Part shown: positions 1-7,459 of the stretch, one piece after another
Layout: each line of letters begins with the position of its first letter
Position numbering within the stretch: position 1 is the stretch's first letter
Program-made: the position numbers and the translations under genes
The notes under the pieces: model-generated
Databases searched by the model: none
What the model saw: the letters and a program-made list of their open reading frames with translations, nothing else
What the model was told of the DNA's origin: nothing
Assembly: GCF_029210485.1 (NCBI RefSeq)
Contig: NZ_JARGET010000005.1
Span: 310,001-374,000 of the forward strand
Direction of reading: 5' to 3'
DNA: 64,000 nt
Source: Hoeflea sp. YIM 152468
Lineage (GTDB): Bacteria; Pseudomonadota; Alphaproteobacteria; Rhizobiales; Rhizobiaceae

Positions 1-1
1 C

Positions 2-523
2 TTCCTGCTGCCGCAGGGCAAGGCGTTGCGCGCAAACGCTGCCAACAAGGCCCGTTTTGAAGCCGAACGCGTGGTGCTGGAAGCCCGCAACCTCGAGCGC
101 AAGACGGAAGCCGAACAGGTTGCTGAAAAGCTCGACGGCATGACCTTCGTTGTCGTCCGTTCGGCCGGCGAAACCGGTCAGCTTTATGGTTCGGTGGCGG
201 CGCGCGACGTGATGGCGGTGCTGGCCGAAAACGGTTTCAACATCGGCCGCAGCCAGGTCGACATGAACAACCCGATCAAGACCATTGGCCTGCACACCGT
301 GCCGCTGGCGCTGCATGCTGAAGTCAATGTCGAAGTGACCTTCAACGTTGCCCGGTCTGCGGACGAAGCCACACGCCAGTCCAAGGGCGAGGATCTGTCT
401 TCCGCAGACGCCATCTACGGCGTCGATGAAGAAGAAGCTGCAGCCGCAGCGGAAGCCGCAGCCAACGACCCGGACTACAATGACGACGAAGACGGTGAAG
501 GCGGCGAAGACTACACCGCCTGA
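2..523 (+). CDS. rplI: 50S ribosomal protein L9 (5'-truncated by window edge)
   Basis: Large-subunit ribosomal protein L9, an elongated two-domain protein that binds 23S rRNA. The open frame runs from the window edge and opens with [11 protein letters not shown], the conserved end of the L9 N-terminal domain, so about 20-25 residues are missing upstream. The long connecting helix ([20 protein letters not shown]) and the C-terminal domain follow. The last ~40 residues are an acidic Ala/Glu/Asp-rich tail, as in other rhizobial L9 proteins. A strong intrinsic terminator follows about 30 bases after the stop, so this is the last gene of its operon. The family call is secure. Confidence 0.95.
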   Translation, partial: FLLPQGKALRANAANKARFEAERVVLEARNLERKTEAEQVAEKLDGMTFVVVRSAGETGQLYGSVAARDVMAVLAENGFNIGRSQVDMNNPIKTIGLHTVPLALHAEVNVEVTFNVARSADEATRQSKGEDLSSADAIYGVDEEEAAAAAEAAANDPDYNDDEDGEGGEDYTA

Positions 524-551
524 TTCCGCGCTATCTGACCGCATCCATGCG

Positions 552-585
552 ACGCCCGGGGCCCTGTGTGTCCCGGGCGTTTTTG
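552..585 (+). terminator. Intrinsic terminator of rplI
   Basis: A perfect 9-bp GC-rich inverted repeat (ACGCCCGGG at 552-560, CCCGGGCGT at 572-580) with an 11-base loop is followed by a T run. It lies just after the rplI stop and between convergent genes. Confidence 0.85.
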
Positions 586-602
586 TCTGCCGGTTCCCTG
601 CA

Positions 603-1874
603 TCAGACCAGGATCACCGGGGCCAGTCCGCCGCCGGGGGTGCGGAAATTCGTGGTCTGGCCCGAATACATCCGCGCCACGGCAAACAGCGGCTTTCCGG
701 CATAGGCGTAGAGCCGGACATCATATTTCAGCCGGGCCGGCACACCGTCCACCAGCAGGCCGCGATCGGCGGGCGGCACAAAATCCTGGGCGACGTAATC
801 CCCTTCCAGGATGTTCTTCCATACCTGCCTTGTCAGTTTGCTGCCGCGGTAGGCCGCGCGGCTTCCATAGCCGCCCGAAGGTTTGAAAAACAATGTCTTG
901 CGCGCTTTCCAGGTGGCTTCGGGTTCGATGGCGCCCACCGGCTGCGTTTGCGGAATCATGGCGCGGAGAGCCGCAGGCACTGCACCGGGCTGGCCCTCGA
1001 CACCCCCCAGCAACATCAGGTTGCGCTTGTCGGCATAGAGCGCATGGTGGCGCGGCGAGGGTGAGATGACTGCAGCATCATCGCGATAGGCCTGGCGCAA
1101 CGCCCGACTGGAATCGGCTTCAAGCTGAAAATCGGTGAGACGGTTGTAGACCATGTCGATGATCTCATTGCCGTGCCACAACCGTCCGTCGCGGCAGTCG
1201 AGCGCCAACGGATCGACAATTCTAGTGCGAATGCCGCGTGCCGTGAGCAGTTCCGCCGCCAGCAGCATATCCGGATAGAGGTACTGGTTTTCGGGATTGT
1301 CATCGACGATGGCAACGGTGCGCAGCGGGTCACCCGGCCTGAGCGTGTTCCATTCATCCAGAAACATCGACACCAGCCTGTCATCGAGGCCGGGTTCGGC
1401 GAAATCCGGCCGGTTTGCTGCGCCGGGCAGGCAGTCAGAGCCGACACCGGCAAATTGCTTGGCGAGGAACGCCGCACCGGCGTTGGTGTTGATTTCAATC
1501 AGCCGCGGACCATCTGATGAGACATGGAAGTCAAACCCCATCAGCACACTGCGACTGGCGCGCTGGCGCGTCAGGTCGATGCCCGGATTGCGGGCCTGGA
1601 TGGCCGCCTCATAGGGCGCGGAGGCCGTGCTCTGGGCGACCGCTTCCACCAACTGCGCCATTTGCTGATAGTCGGCGCGGGAGAGAAACACGGCGGTGCC
1701 GGCATATAGCCCTGGCCGGTCTTGCAAAAGACCCGCAAGCTGCGGATCGCCGCTGCCGGATGCAACCCGGAGACGAAGCTGGTCTGGGTCCAATGGCAGG
1801 CAATGGCATGAGCTGTTGATCGCTTCGACCGGCGTCGCGCCGCAGCAAGCTGCCTGATTTGCCTGGCTCAACAT
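603..1874 (-). CDS. Circularly permuted ATP-grasp-like protein, function unknown
   Basis: A 423-residue protein with ATP-grasp hallmarks in an unusual order. A metal-binding ExN-type motif (EINTNAG) is at residues 127-133. The nucleotide-lysine and glycine-rich loop (KPSGGYGS) comes much later, at 331-338, followed by DVR at 385-387 and TNFRTPGGG at 408-416. In canonical ATP-grasp ligases such as RimK the ExN motif ends the domain, so this chain looks circularly permuted. The N-terminus is cysteine-rich (ACC at 9-11, CHC at 23-25). ATP-grasp enzymes usually form acyl-phosphate intermediates for amide or thioester ligation, but no substrate can be read here. The start overlaps the end of the ArsR gene by 7 bp, so the two are translationally coupled. 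The fold call is inferred from motifs; the function is unknown. Confidence 0.6.
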   Translation of the reverse strand: MLSQANQAACCGATPVEAINSSCHCLPLDPDQLRLRVASGSGDPQLAGLLQDRPGLYAGTAVFLSRADYQQMAQLVEAVAQSTASAPYEAAIQARNPGIDLTRQRASRSVLMGFDFHVSSDGPRLIEINTNAGAAFLAKQFAGVGSDCLPGAANRPDFAEPGLDDRLVSMFLDEWNTLRPGDPLRTVAIVDDNPENQYLYPDMLLAAELLTARGIRTRIVDPLALDCRDGRLWHGNEIIDMVYNRLTDFQLEADSSRALRQAYRDDAAVISPSPRHHALYADKRNLMLLGGVEGQPGAVPAALRAMIPQTQPVGAIEPEATWKARKTLFFKPSGGYGSRAAYRGSKLTRQVWKNILEGDYVAQDFVPPADRGLLVDGVPARLKYDVRLYAYAGKPLFAVARMYSGQTTNFRTPGGGLAPVILV

Positions 1875-2197
1875 TCGCAGGCCCGCTGCACGGTCCGGCG
1901 CAGACCCTCATGGCCGCCACAGCAATCGTGCATGATGAACGCGAACAGCGCGCCCAGCGTGTCGTACTGGGCACAATAGATCATCTGCTTTCCCTCACGG
2001 CGGACCCGGACCAGCCCGGCATCGGCCATCAGTTGCAACTGGGCGGACACGGTTTTGAGCTTCTGTCCGGTCGTTCCGGCCAAGGTGCCGACCGATGAGC
2101 CCTGTTCACCGGCCTGCACCAGCGTCTGGAGCAACGACACGCGCCCTTCATGGGCCAGAACCGCGAGAATCTTGACGGCAATGTCTGTCTTCATCAT
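1868..2197 (-). CDS. ArsR-family transcriptional regulator
   Basis: A 109-residue winged-helix regulator of the ArsR/SmtB type. The pattern LAHEGRVSLLQTLVQAGEQG, then SVGTLAG and KTVSAQLQLMADAGLVRVRREG is the classic HTH plus wing. The C-terminus has cysteines (DCCGG and the terminal CEC) that could bind a metal or act as a thiol sensor; this is inference. Two adjacent ATG codons open the frame. The RBS-like AAAGGA lies directly before the first, so the second (2194) may be the true start. A long dyad covers the start region, which suggests autorepression of the two-gene operon with the ATP-grasp gene. Confidence 0.85.
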   Translation of the reverse strand: MMKTDIAVKILAVLAHEGRVSLLQTLVQAGEQGSSVGTLAGTTGQKLKTVSAQLQLMADAGLVRVRREGKQMIYCAQYDTLGALFAFIMHDCCGGHEGLRRTVQRACEC

Positions 2198-2226
2198 TCC
2201 TTTATTCCATGGAATGTTAGAATGAT
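2193..2226. promoter_or_regulatory. Hyphenated dyad, probable ArsR operator
   Basis: The perfect 12-bp palindrome ATTCCATGGAAT (2204-2215) is flanked symmetrically by ATCATTC (2193-2199) and GAATGAT (2220-2226), all centred on 2209.5. It overlaps the start codons and RBS of the arsR-like gene, where an autoregulator would bind. Binding is inferred. Confidence 0.6.
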
Positions 2227-2316
2227 CAAGGGCGACGAACTGCCGGGCTTGCAGGGCATCGGAGTTGCGCCAATCCGCCTCTTCCCCCGCTCCCCGCCAT
2301 CGGATAGAAACACCCT

Positions 2317-3225
2317 ATGGCAAACTTGACGCTTGAGATGGGTACGGCGGAGCTGGCAGCGCTTCTGCATTTCTACGCCGACAGCGGCGTCGGAGACCTG
2401 TGTGAAGACATGCCGGTCGACCGGTTCGTGCAATCAGCCGAGATCCTTCAGTCGCGGGCCCGGACCCGGCAACAGACGGCCACGGGTGCGCCGGTTGCAG
2501 CCGGCCAGCCGTCCGGCCACGCCCCATCTCAACCGGCAGCCAGCGCCGGGCGCAAGGCCGCGCCGCAGCCGATTGCACCGGCGCCGCAGGCCTCGCAGCT
2601 GACCATTCCCGGGGAAGCCGCGTTCGAGGATGCACGCAGGCTCGCCGCCGGCGCCCAATCGATCCCGGAGTTGCGCGCCGCACTCGACGGCTTTACCGGC
2701 TGCAATTTGCGCCACAGCGCCAAGACACTGGTGTTCGCCGACGGCAATCCCGATGCGGACGTGATGTTCATCGGCGAAGCGCCGGGCCGCGAGGAAGACA
2801 TTCAGGGCGCGCCTTTTGTCGGCCGTGCGGGGCAATTGTTCGACCGCATGCTTGAAGCCATCGGCCTTGACCGGGACCATGCCTATGTCACCAACATGAT
2901 TCCCTGGCGACCTCCGGGCAACCGCACGCCGGCAGTGCATGAAATCGAGTTGTGCCGGCCGTTCATCGAACGTCACATTGCGCTGGCTCAGCCGAAGATC
3001 GTGGTGATGCTGGGCAACATCGCCAGCAAATCGCTGCTGGGCTCCGACAAGGGCATCCTGTCCCTGCGCGGCACCTGGATGGACTACACAGCGGGCCTTG
3101 AGCCGATCCCGGCGCTGCCCACCCTGCATCCGGCCTATCTGCTGCGCAATCCCGTGCAGAAGCGGCTGGCCTGGGCCGATCTGCTGTCGCTGCAGGTGCG
3201 GCTGGACCGGCTCAAGACCGGTTGA
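2317..3225 (+). CDS. Uracil-DNA glycosylase, family 4-like
   Basis: Base-excision repair enzyme that removes uracil from DNA. The 302-residue protein has a poorly conserved Pro/Ala/Gln-rich N-terminal third and then the UDG core: VMFIGEAPGREEDIQG (substrate and water-activating loop), FVGRAGQLFDRML, TNMIPWRPPGNRTP, and the C-terminal HPAYLLRNP motif that inserts into DNA. Classical family 4 enzymes carry four cysteines for an iron-sulfur cluster. Here only GCNL (before the core) and ELCRPF are visible, so cluster binding is doubtful. It is divergent from the arsR-like operon. The following 160 bp carry a repeated octamer. Confidence 0.85.
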   Translation: MANLTLEMGTAELAALLHFYADSGVGDLCEDMPVDRFVQSAEILQSRARTRQQTATGAPVAAGQPSGHAPSQPAASAGRKAAPQPIAPAPQASQLTIPGEAAFEDARRLAAGAQSIPELRAALDGFTGCNLRHSAKTLVFADGNPDADVMFIGEAPGREEDIQGAPFVGRAGQLFDRMLEAIGLDRDHAYVTNMIPWRPPGNRTPAVHEIELCRPFIERHIALAQPKIVVMLGNIASKSLLGSDKGILSLRGTWMDYTAGLEPIPALPTLHPAYLLRNPVQKRLAWADLLSLQVRLDRLKTG

Positions 3226-3272
3226 ACAAGCTCGGTCTCGGCGCCCGAGATGACGGATTTATTTTGCCAACG

Positions 3273-3338
3273 TCGCAATCGGGCCTTCCTGTCGCAATCC
3301 GAGATGAGAGGGTCTACCGAAGAATCGCAATCGCAATC
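3273..3338. repeat. Four copies of the octamer TCGCAATC
   Basis: TCGCAATC occurs at 3273, 3292, 3325 and 3331 in the gap between the UDG gene and the MFS gene. Spacing is irregular. They could be regulator sites for the MFS gene or chance. Confidence 0.35.
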
Positions 3339-3404
3339 GAACCTGCCTGATCCGGAGGGATTACCGGACTGGCGGGTTGAAAACCGTTGGCAGGAAAAGC
3401 CGCC

Positions 3405-4685
3405 ATGATCCAGTCCGTTCGATCGGTGGCATCGCTGCTGCTGTCAACCTTTTTCCTGCTGACCGCGATGGGACTGTCGGGTTATCTGATCCCGATCAGG
3501 GCCGTGGCCGAGGGCTGGTCGACATTTGCCATTTCCCTGATCGCGACCGGGTATGCCATTGCGTTCACTGCCAGTTGCATCATCACGCCGAGACTGGTGC
3601 TCAAGGTTGGTCATGTGCGGGTGTTTGGCGCGCTCACGACAATCATGGCCATGTCGTATCTGCTGCACTCGCTGATCGTCCATCCCGGCGTCTGGGTGCT
3701 GACCCGCGCCATGGCCGGATTCTCGATCGCTGGCGGTTACATGATCATCGAAAGCTGGCTCAACGAAAAGGTCAGCAACGAAAACCGCGGAGCGCTGTTT
3801 TCGGTCTATATGGTGGTGAGCATGTCGGCGGTGATGATCGGGCAATACATCGTGCCCTTCGGCAATCCGATTGGGCCGACCCTGTTTATCGTCTGCACGC
3901 TGATCTGCTCGATGGCGGTGATGCCGACGCTGTTGTCGAGCGCACAATCGCCGCAGCCCCTGACCCAGGTGAAGTTCGATGTTCCTGCGCTTTACCGGCG
4001 TTCGCCAGCAGCGGTGATCGGGACCTTGCTGGCAGGCGTGATCGCCAGCGCCTGGGGCGGATTGGGGCCGGTTTATGCCACGCAACTGGGGCTTTCGACC
4101 CTCGAGGGCGCTTCAATGCTGGCCGTTGCCATGGTCGGCGGCGCAATTTTCCAGTATCCGCTGGGGCGCGCCTCGGACCGGATGGATCGCCGCAAGGTGA
4201 TGATTTTCGCCGGCTTCGTCGGCATCATCGCCTGTTCGATCACCTTGACCTTCGGTGTGGACAACAGGATCATCTTCTTTGCCAGCATGCTGTTTTTGGG
4301 AACGGTGCTGTTTCCGATCTATTCGCTCAATGTCGCGCACGCGAACGATCACGCCCACGCGGATGAATTTGTGGAAGTGTCCAGCGGCCTGATGATCACC
4401 TATGGCGTCGCCACCATGATCGGCCCGCTGATCACCGGTGTTGCCATGGACCGGTTCGGGCCGCATGCCCTGTTCGTTGTTGTTGCCCTCTGCTTTGCCG
4501 TCTACGCCGGACATGCGGCCTGGCGGATCAGCCGCCGCCAGCAAGCGCCGGAGGAAACCCGGTCCGACTTCCTGGCGATGGCGGTGATGCGCGACCAGAC
4601 CCCGCAGAGCGCCGAGCTCGACCCGCGGTCCGATCCGGCCTATGGCGACCACACCGAGGAAAAGGACGAGGAAACCGAGGCCTGA
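3405..4685 (+). CDS. MFS transporter (YcaD-like)
   Basis: A 12-helix major facilitator superfamily permease of 426 residues in the inner membrane. The pattern of hydrophobic segments, the loop GRASDRMDRRKVMIFAGF between halves, and the conserved ESWLNEKVSNENRGALFSVY in the N-terminal half fit the YcaD/YfkF group of MFS proteins, whose substrates are mostly unknown. The tail after residue ~380 is charged and rich in Asp/Glu. The start at 3405 is chosen because AGGA lies nine bases before this ATG; an upstream TTG at 3387 is less likely. It stands alone and converges on the universal stress gene. Confidence 0.85.
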   Translation: MIQSVRSVASLLLSTFFLLTAMGLSGYLIPIRAVAEGWSTFAISLIATGYAIAFTASCIITPRLVLKVGHVRVFGALTTIMAMSYLLHSLIVHPGVWVLTRAMAGFSIAGGYMIIESWLNEKVSNENRGALFSVYMVVSMSAVMIGQYIVPFGNPIGPTLFIVCTLICSMAVMPTLLSSAQSPQPLTQVKFDVPALYRRSPAAVIGTLLAGVIASAWGGLGPVYATQLGLSTLEGASMLAVAMVGGAIFQYPLGRASDRMDRRKVMIFAGFVGIIACSITLTFGVDNRIIFFASMLFLGTVLFPIYSLNVAHANDHAHADEFVEVSSGLMITYGVATMIGPLITGVAMDRFGPHALFVVVALCFAVYAGHAAWRISRRQQAPEETRSDFLAMAVMRDQTPQSAELDPRSDPAYGDHTEEKDEETEA

Positions 4686-4728
4686 TCGGTTGCCTGGTGA
4701 TCCGTCTCTGCCAGCCTTGCGCGCTCAG

Positions 4729-5142
4729 TCAGCGAACGACGAAGACCGAGATGCCCAGATGGGTGACAAGATAACCGGCATTTGAGCCGAAGAAATGGTC
4801 CCTGAAGGCTGGAACATGCGACGCCATCACCACCAGGTCGATGCCGCCCTCCTTGGCCGCCTGTTGCAGGCGCACGTCGAGATCAACGGCGGGATCATGC
4901 GAGGTCAGGGCCATCGGCTCGAAGGCGACGCCACGCTTGTCTGTCTGATCCCGGGCAAATTCGGCAAGCCGCGCCTGATACTCTGCCGGATTGTGCACGC
5001 CATGCCCAGGTGCGGTGCTGATCACGCCGGCAACGGTCAGCGAAGCATTGTAGAGCCGCGCAAGATCAGCCGCAGCCGCCAGCGCCTTGTCGAGTTTGTC
5101 GGCGTGATCAAGATCCACCGGTACCATGATGCGCTTGAACAT
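4729..5142 (-). CDS. Universal stress protein, UspA family
   Basis: A 137-residue single-domain Usp. It opens with FKRIMVPVDLDH, the usual first strand, and ends with the strand ISVFVVR. The glycine-rich nucleotide-binding loop is GSNAGYLVTHL; the classical GxxGxxxxS is partly degraded, so ATP binding is uncertain. The start at 5142 is supported by the RBS AGGAGG eight bases upstream; the frame could open 14 codons earlier but without an RBS. A palindromic TTGA-N6-TCAA box lies ~100 bp upstream, which suggests induction under low oxygen, a common pattern for such proteins. Confidence 0.9.
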   Translation of the reverse strand: MFKRIMVPVDLDHADKLDKALAAAADLARLYNASLTVAGVISTAPGHGVHNPAEYQARLAEFARDQTDKRGVAFEPMALTSHDPAVDLDVRLQQAAKEGGIDLVVMASHVPAFRDHFFGSNAGYLVTHLGISVFVVR

Positions 5143-5508
5143 CGCGAAGTCCTCCTCAAAATCCGCCGAGACCCGGTTCGGCAAGCCGGTTGCCCCGGAA
5201 ATGGGACCACCTGATCATCAAACCGGAGAAAGCGCCAGCACGCCTTGATCATGGTCAAACGAGGGATGTTTGGAGCATGTGCAGGCGAGCCGGTGGAGCG
5301 CGACTGCAATCTCGTCGCTGCGGCGCGCCTGACTGGCGCCGGATCAGGCCCAAGGCCGCGGACGTCCTCGCGGCTGGCCGACGCCGGGACAACCGTGCTC
5401 GGGGTGCCGATTAGACCGCGACCGGAACTCGCAGAACAGGCAACTGGACCTGACCCCGATTAACCCCGGACGATGCAGGGTCAGCTGCACAGTCCGGAGC
5501 ACGGTGGT
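5143..5508. other. Intergenic region without a gene
   Basis: About 366 bases between the universal stress gene and the secreted protein gene. It holds the RBS of the stress gene and a TTGA-N6-TCAA box. Short open frames on the plus strand have no RBS or recognisable similarity. No RNA gene was seen. Confidence 0.6.
5245..5258. promoter_or_regulatory. FNR/FixK-type box (anaerobox)
   Basis: TTGATCATGGTCAA matches the TTGA-N6-TCAA core of the FNR/FixK/FnrN family binding site. It lies 103 bp upstream of the universal stress protein start. Occupancy is inferred. Confidence 0.55.
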
Positions 5509-6060
5509 TCAATCGATCAGGGTTAGCACGCAACTTGCGTTGTACTGGTTCCACGACAACAAGCCGAAGACAACCTGGGTGTCGACGCCGGCCCAATTCG
5601 CGTATTCGCCGTCAGTGAAATAGCAAGCCCACGAGTTGTTGACATGCTGGACCACGTTGTCGGCGTCCTGTCCCCATGTATCCCCCAGCGAGGCACGCCA
5701 GTTGCGAAGGGTGTTGTTGTAGTAGAAGAGGAATTCGCGCGAGGCGGTTCGACCGGTACCGTCCCAATCATACATCCCGATGCGCACTTGGCACCCGTCT
5801 CCGTCGCCGCAAAGTTTCTCTACAACGGCGGTTGGAACAGGAATGGTGCTGCCCCGGCTGCTCTTGGGGGCAAAAAACGTTTGCCGCCCCGGCTCCACGG
5901 CCTCTGTCATCTTCATGAATTCGATGTCGGATTCTGAGGTGGACAAAGCCCCCGCCTCCTGCATGACCCGCGGAGGATCGATTTGCTGTGCATGGCTCGC
6001 ACCAGCATTCAAAAGCGACACCGCAGACACCAATATCGTGAAAAATCCAAGATTTCTCAT
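5509..6060 (-). CDS. Secreted hypothetical protein
   Basis: A 183-residue protein of unknown function. Residues 1-24 form a typical Sec signal peptide ending SHAQQ, so the mature protein is probably periplasmic or exported. The mature part is aromatic-rich (FLFYYNNTLRNWR, NNSWACYF) and has four cysteines (LCGDGDGC pair, ACYF, SCVL) that could form two disulfides. The repeated Asn/Trp pattern resembles small secreted beta-rich proteins, but no family is recognised. Its codon choice is less GC-biased than its neighbours, so it may be acquired. It is monocistronic with ~190 bp of upstream sequence that is AT-richer. Confidence 0.65.
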   Translation of the reverse strand: MRNLGFFTILVSAVSLLNAGASHAQQIDPPRVMQEAGALSTSESDIEFMKMTEAVEPGRQTFFAPKSSRGSTIPVPTAVVEKLCGDGDGCQVRIGMYDWDGTGRTASREFLFYYNNTLRNWRASLGDTWGQDADNVVQHVNNSWACYFTDGEYANWAGVDTQVVFGLLSWNQYNASCVLTLID

Positions 6061-6247
6061 CGGACATTCCTTTCTCTGTGTTGGTTCTAGAAGTCAGGCA
6101 TCATGTGCGGTACCGCCCACAAACACTACCTTAAGGTGTCCTATTTGTAAATTGCAACTTATAATAATATTGGCCGCATCCAGATCTCCCCTGCCGGGAC
6201 GTCCCAGCCGGGTGCTGCGATGAGACAGCCTTGACGCTGCGGAATGT

Positions 6248-7279
6248 TCAGCCCTGTGGCGTGACCAGCCTGCGCTGCGCCCTGCGCTCAAGTCCGAGCG
6301 CATGCTCGCGAAGAATGACGAACACCCCTGCCCCGACCACAATGGCGGTACCGGCCAGCATGCTCGAGGTCGGCACATCGCCAAAGACGAAATAGCCGAA
6401 CACAATGCCGAGCACGATCGATGTGTATTCGAACGGCGCAATGGTCGAGACATCGGCATGACGGTAACTCTGGGTCAGCAGGATCTGCCCGAGGCCGCCG
6501 CAAAACCCTGCCAGTGCCATCAGTCCAAGGGTTTTCCAATCCGGCACGACCCAGCCAAACGGCAGGGACGCCAATGAGAGCAGCGTTGCAGTCAACGAAA
6601 AATACAACACGATGGTCGGAGTTTTTTCTGTCAGCACCAGTTTGCGCACAAGGATCATCGCCGTGGCGCCGAAGGCAGCGGACGCCAGCACCGCCAGTGC
6701 GCCGAGCGCCTCGCCGGAGCCGAAACCGTCACTGAACAGGCTCAGCCGCGGCCAGGTGATGATCAGCACGCCGCCCAGGCCAACGGCCACCGCCGACCAG
6801 CGGAAGATCCGGACCGTCTCGCCCAGAAACAGCGCTGCAAACACCACGGTGAGCAGCGGCATCGCATAGCCGATGGCGATCGCGTCGGGCAAAGGCAGCC
6901 GCATAATGCCATAAAAGCCGAGCCCCATGGCCATGACACCGACCAGACCACGCCGGACATGCGAAAGCGGACTTGGCGTGCGCCAGGCGGTGTCGAGTTG
7001 ACCGCGCAGCAGCAGATAGACCAGAATCGGCACGATGGCGAAGGCGGAGCGGAAGAACACGATCTGACCGGCCGGGATACCGTCGCCCGACGCCTTGATC
7101 AGCGTCGACATGGTGACGAAGACGGCCACCGACGTCACCTTGAGCAGGATTCCAATCATCGGCGAAGCGGCGGACCCGATGGCGGATGGCGTCGTTTTGT
7201 GCTGTTTTGCTTCTGTTGCCGGGGATCGGGTCGCCGGGGATTGGGTCGCGGGGGTTTCGGATGCTGGAGTTTCTGTCAC
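6248..7279 (-). CDS. EamA/DMT-family transporter
   Basis: A ten-helix drug/metabolite transporter superfamily permease. Two EamA repeats are visible, the first from about residue 43 (GILLKVTSVAVFVTMSTLIK) to LGGVLIITWPRL, and the second from LGALAVLASAAFGATAMILVRK to the C-terminus. The substrate is unknown; related proteins export amino acids or metabolites. The first ~35 residues are low-complexity with repeated PAT units (ETPATQSPATRSPATE) encoded by short DNA repeats. The real start could be nearer the first helix. It is alone between two unrelated genes. Confidence 0.85.
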   Translation of the reverse strand: MTETPASETPATQSPATRSPATEAKQHKTTPSAIGSAASPMIGILLKVTSVAVFVTMSTLIKASGDGIPAGQIVFFRSAFAIVPILVYLLLRGQLDTAWRTPSPLSHVRRGLVGVMAMGLGFYGIMRLPLPDAIAIGYAMPLLTVVFAALFLGETVRIFRWSAVAVGLGGVLIITWPRLSLFSDGFGSGEALGALAVLASAAFGATAMILVRKLVLTEKTPTIVLYFSLTATLLSLASLPFGWVVPDWKTLGLMALAGFCGGLGQILLTQSYRHADVSTIAPFEYTSIVLGIVFGYFVFGDVPTSSMLAGTAIVVGAGVFVILREHALGLERRAQRRLVTPQG

Positions 7280-7459
7280 CTGAATTCTTTCACAACCGGA
7301 ACGGCATATTGGGCAAGGCCGCCCGAGCCTGGTGGGAGGACTGAGCGCGCGGCACAGCGCCGTCCACCATAGCCTGATGATGGATCCTCGTCTGATCTAT
7401 AATGCTGATGATCATTTTCCATTGCGCTGATGAACCATGCCCAAAGTCTTCGCCCCAGA

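Noticed and set aside
5190-5463. Plus-strand frames in the gap near 5.3 kb
   Set aside because: No RBS, and codon pattern is unlike the flanking genes.
7199-7260. Short DNA repeats in the EamA gene start
   Set aside because: They encode a low-complexity PAT-rich N-terminus and are probably slippage, not a separate element.
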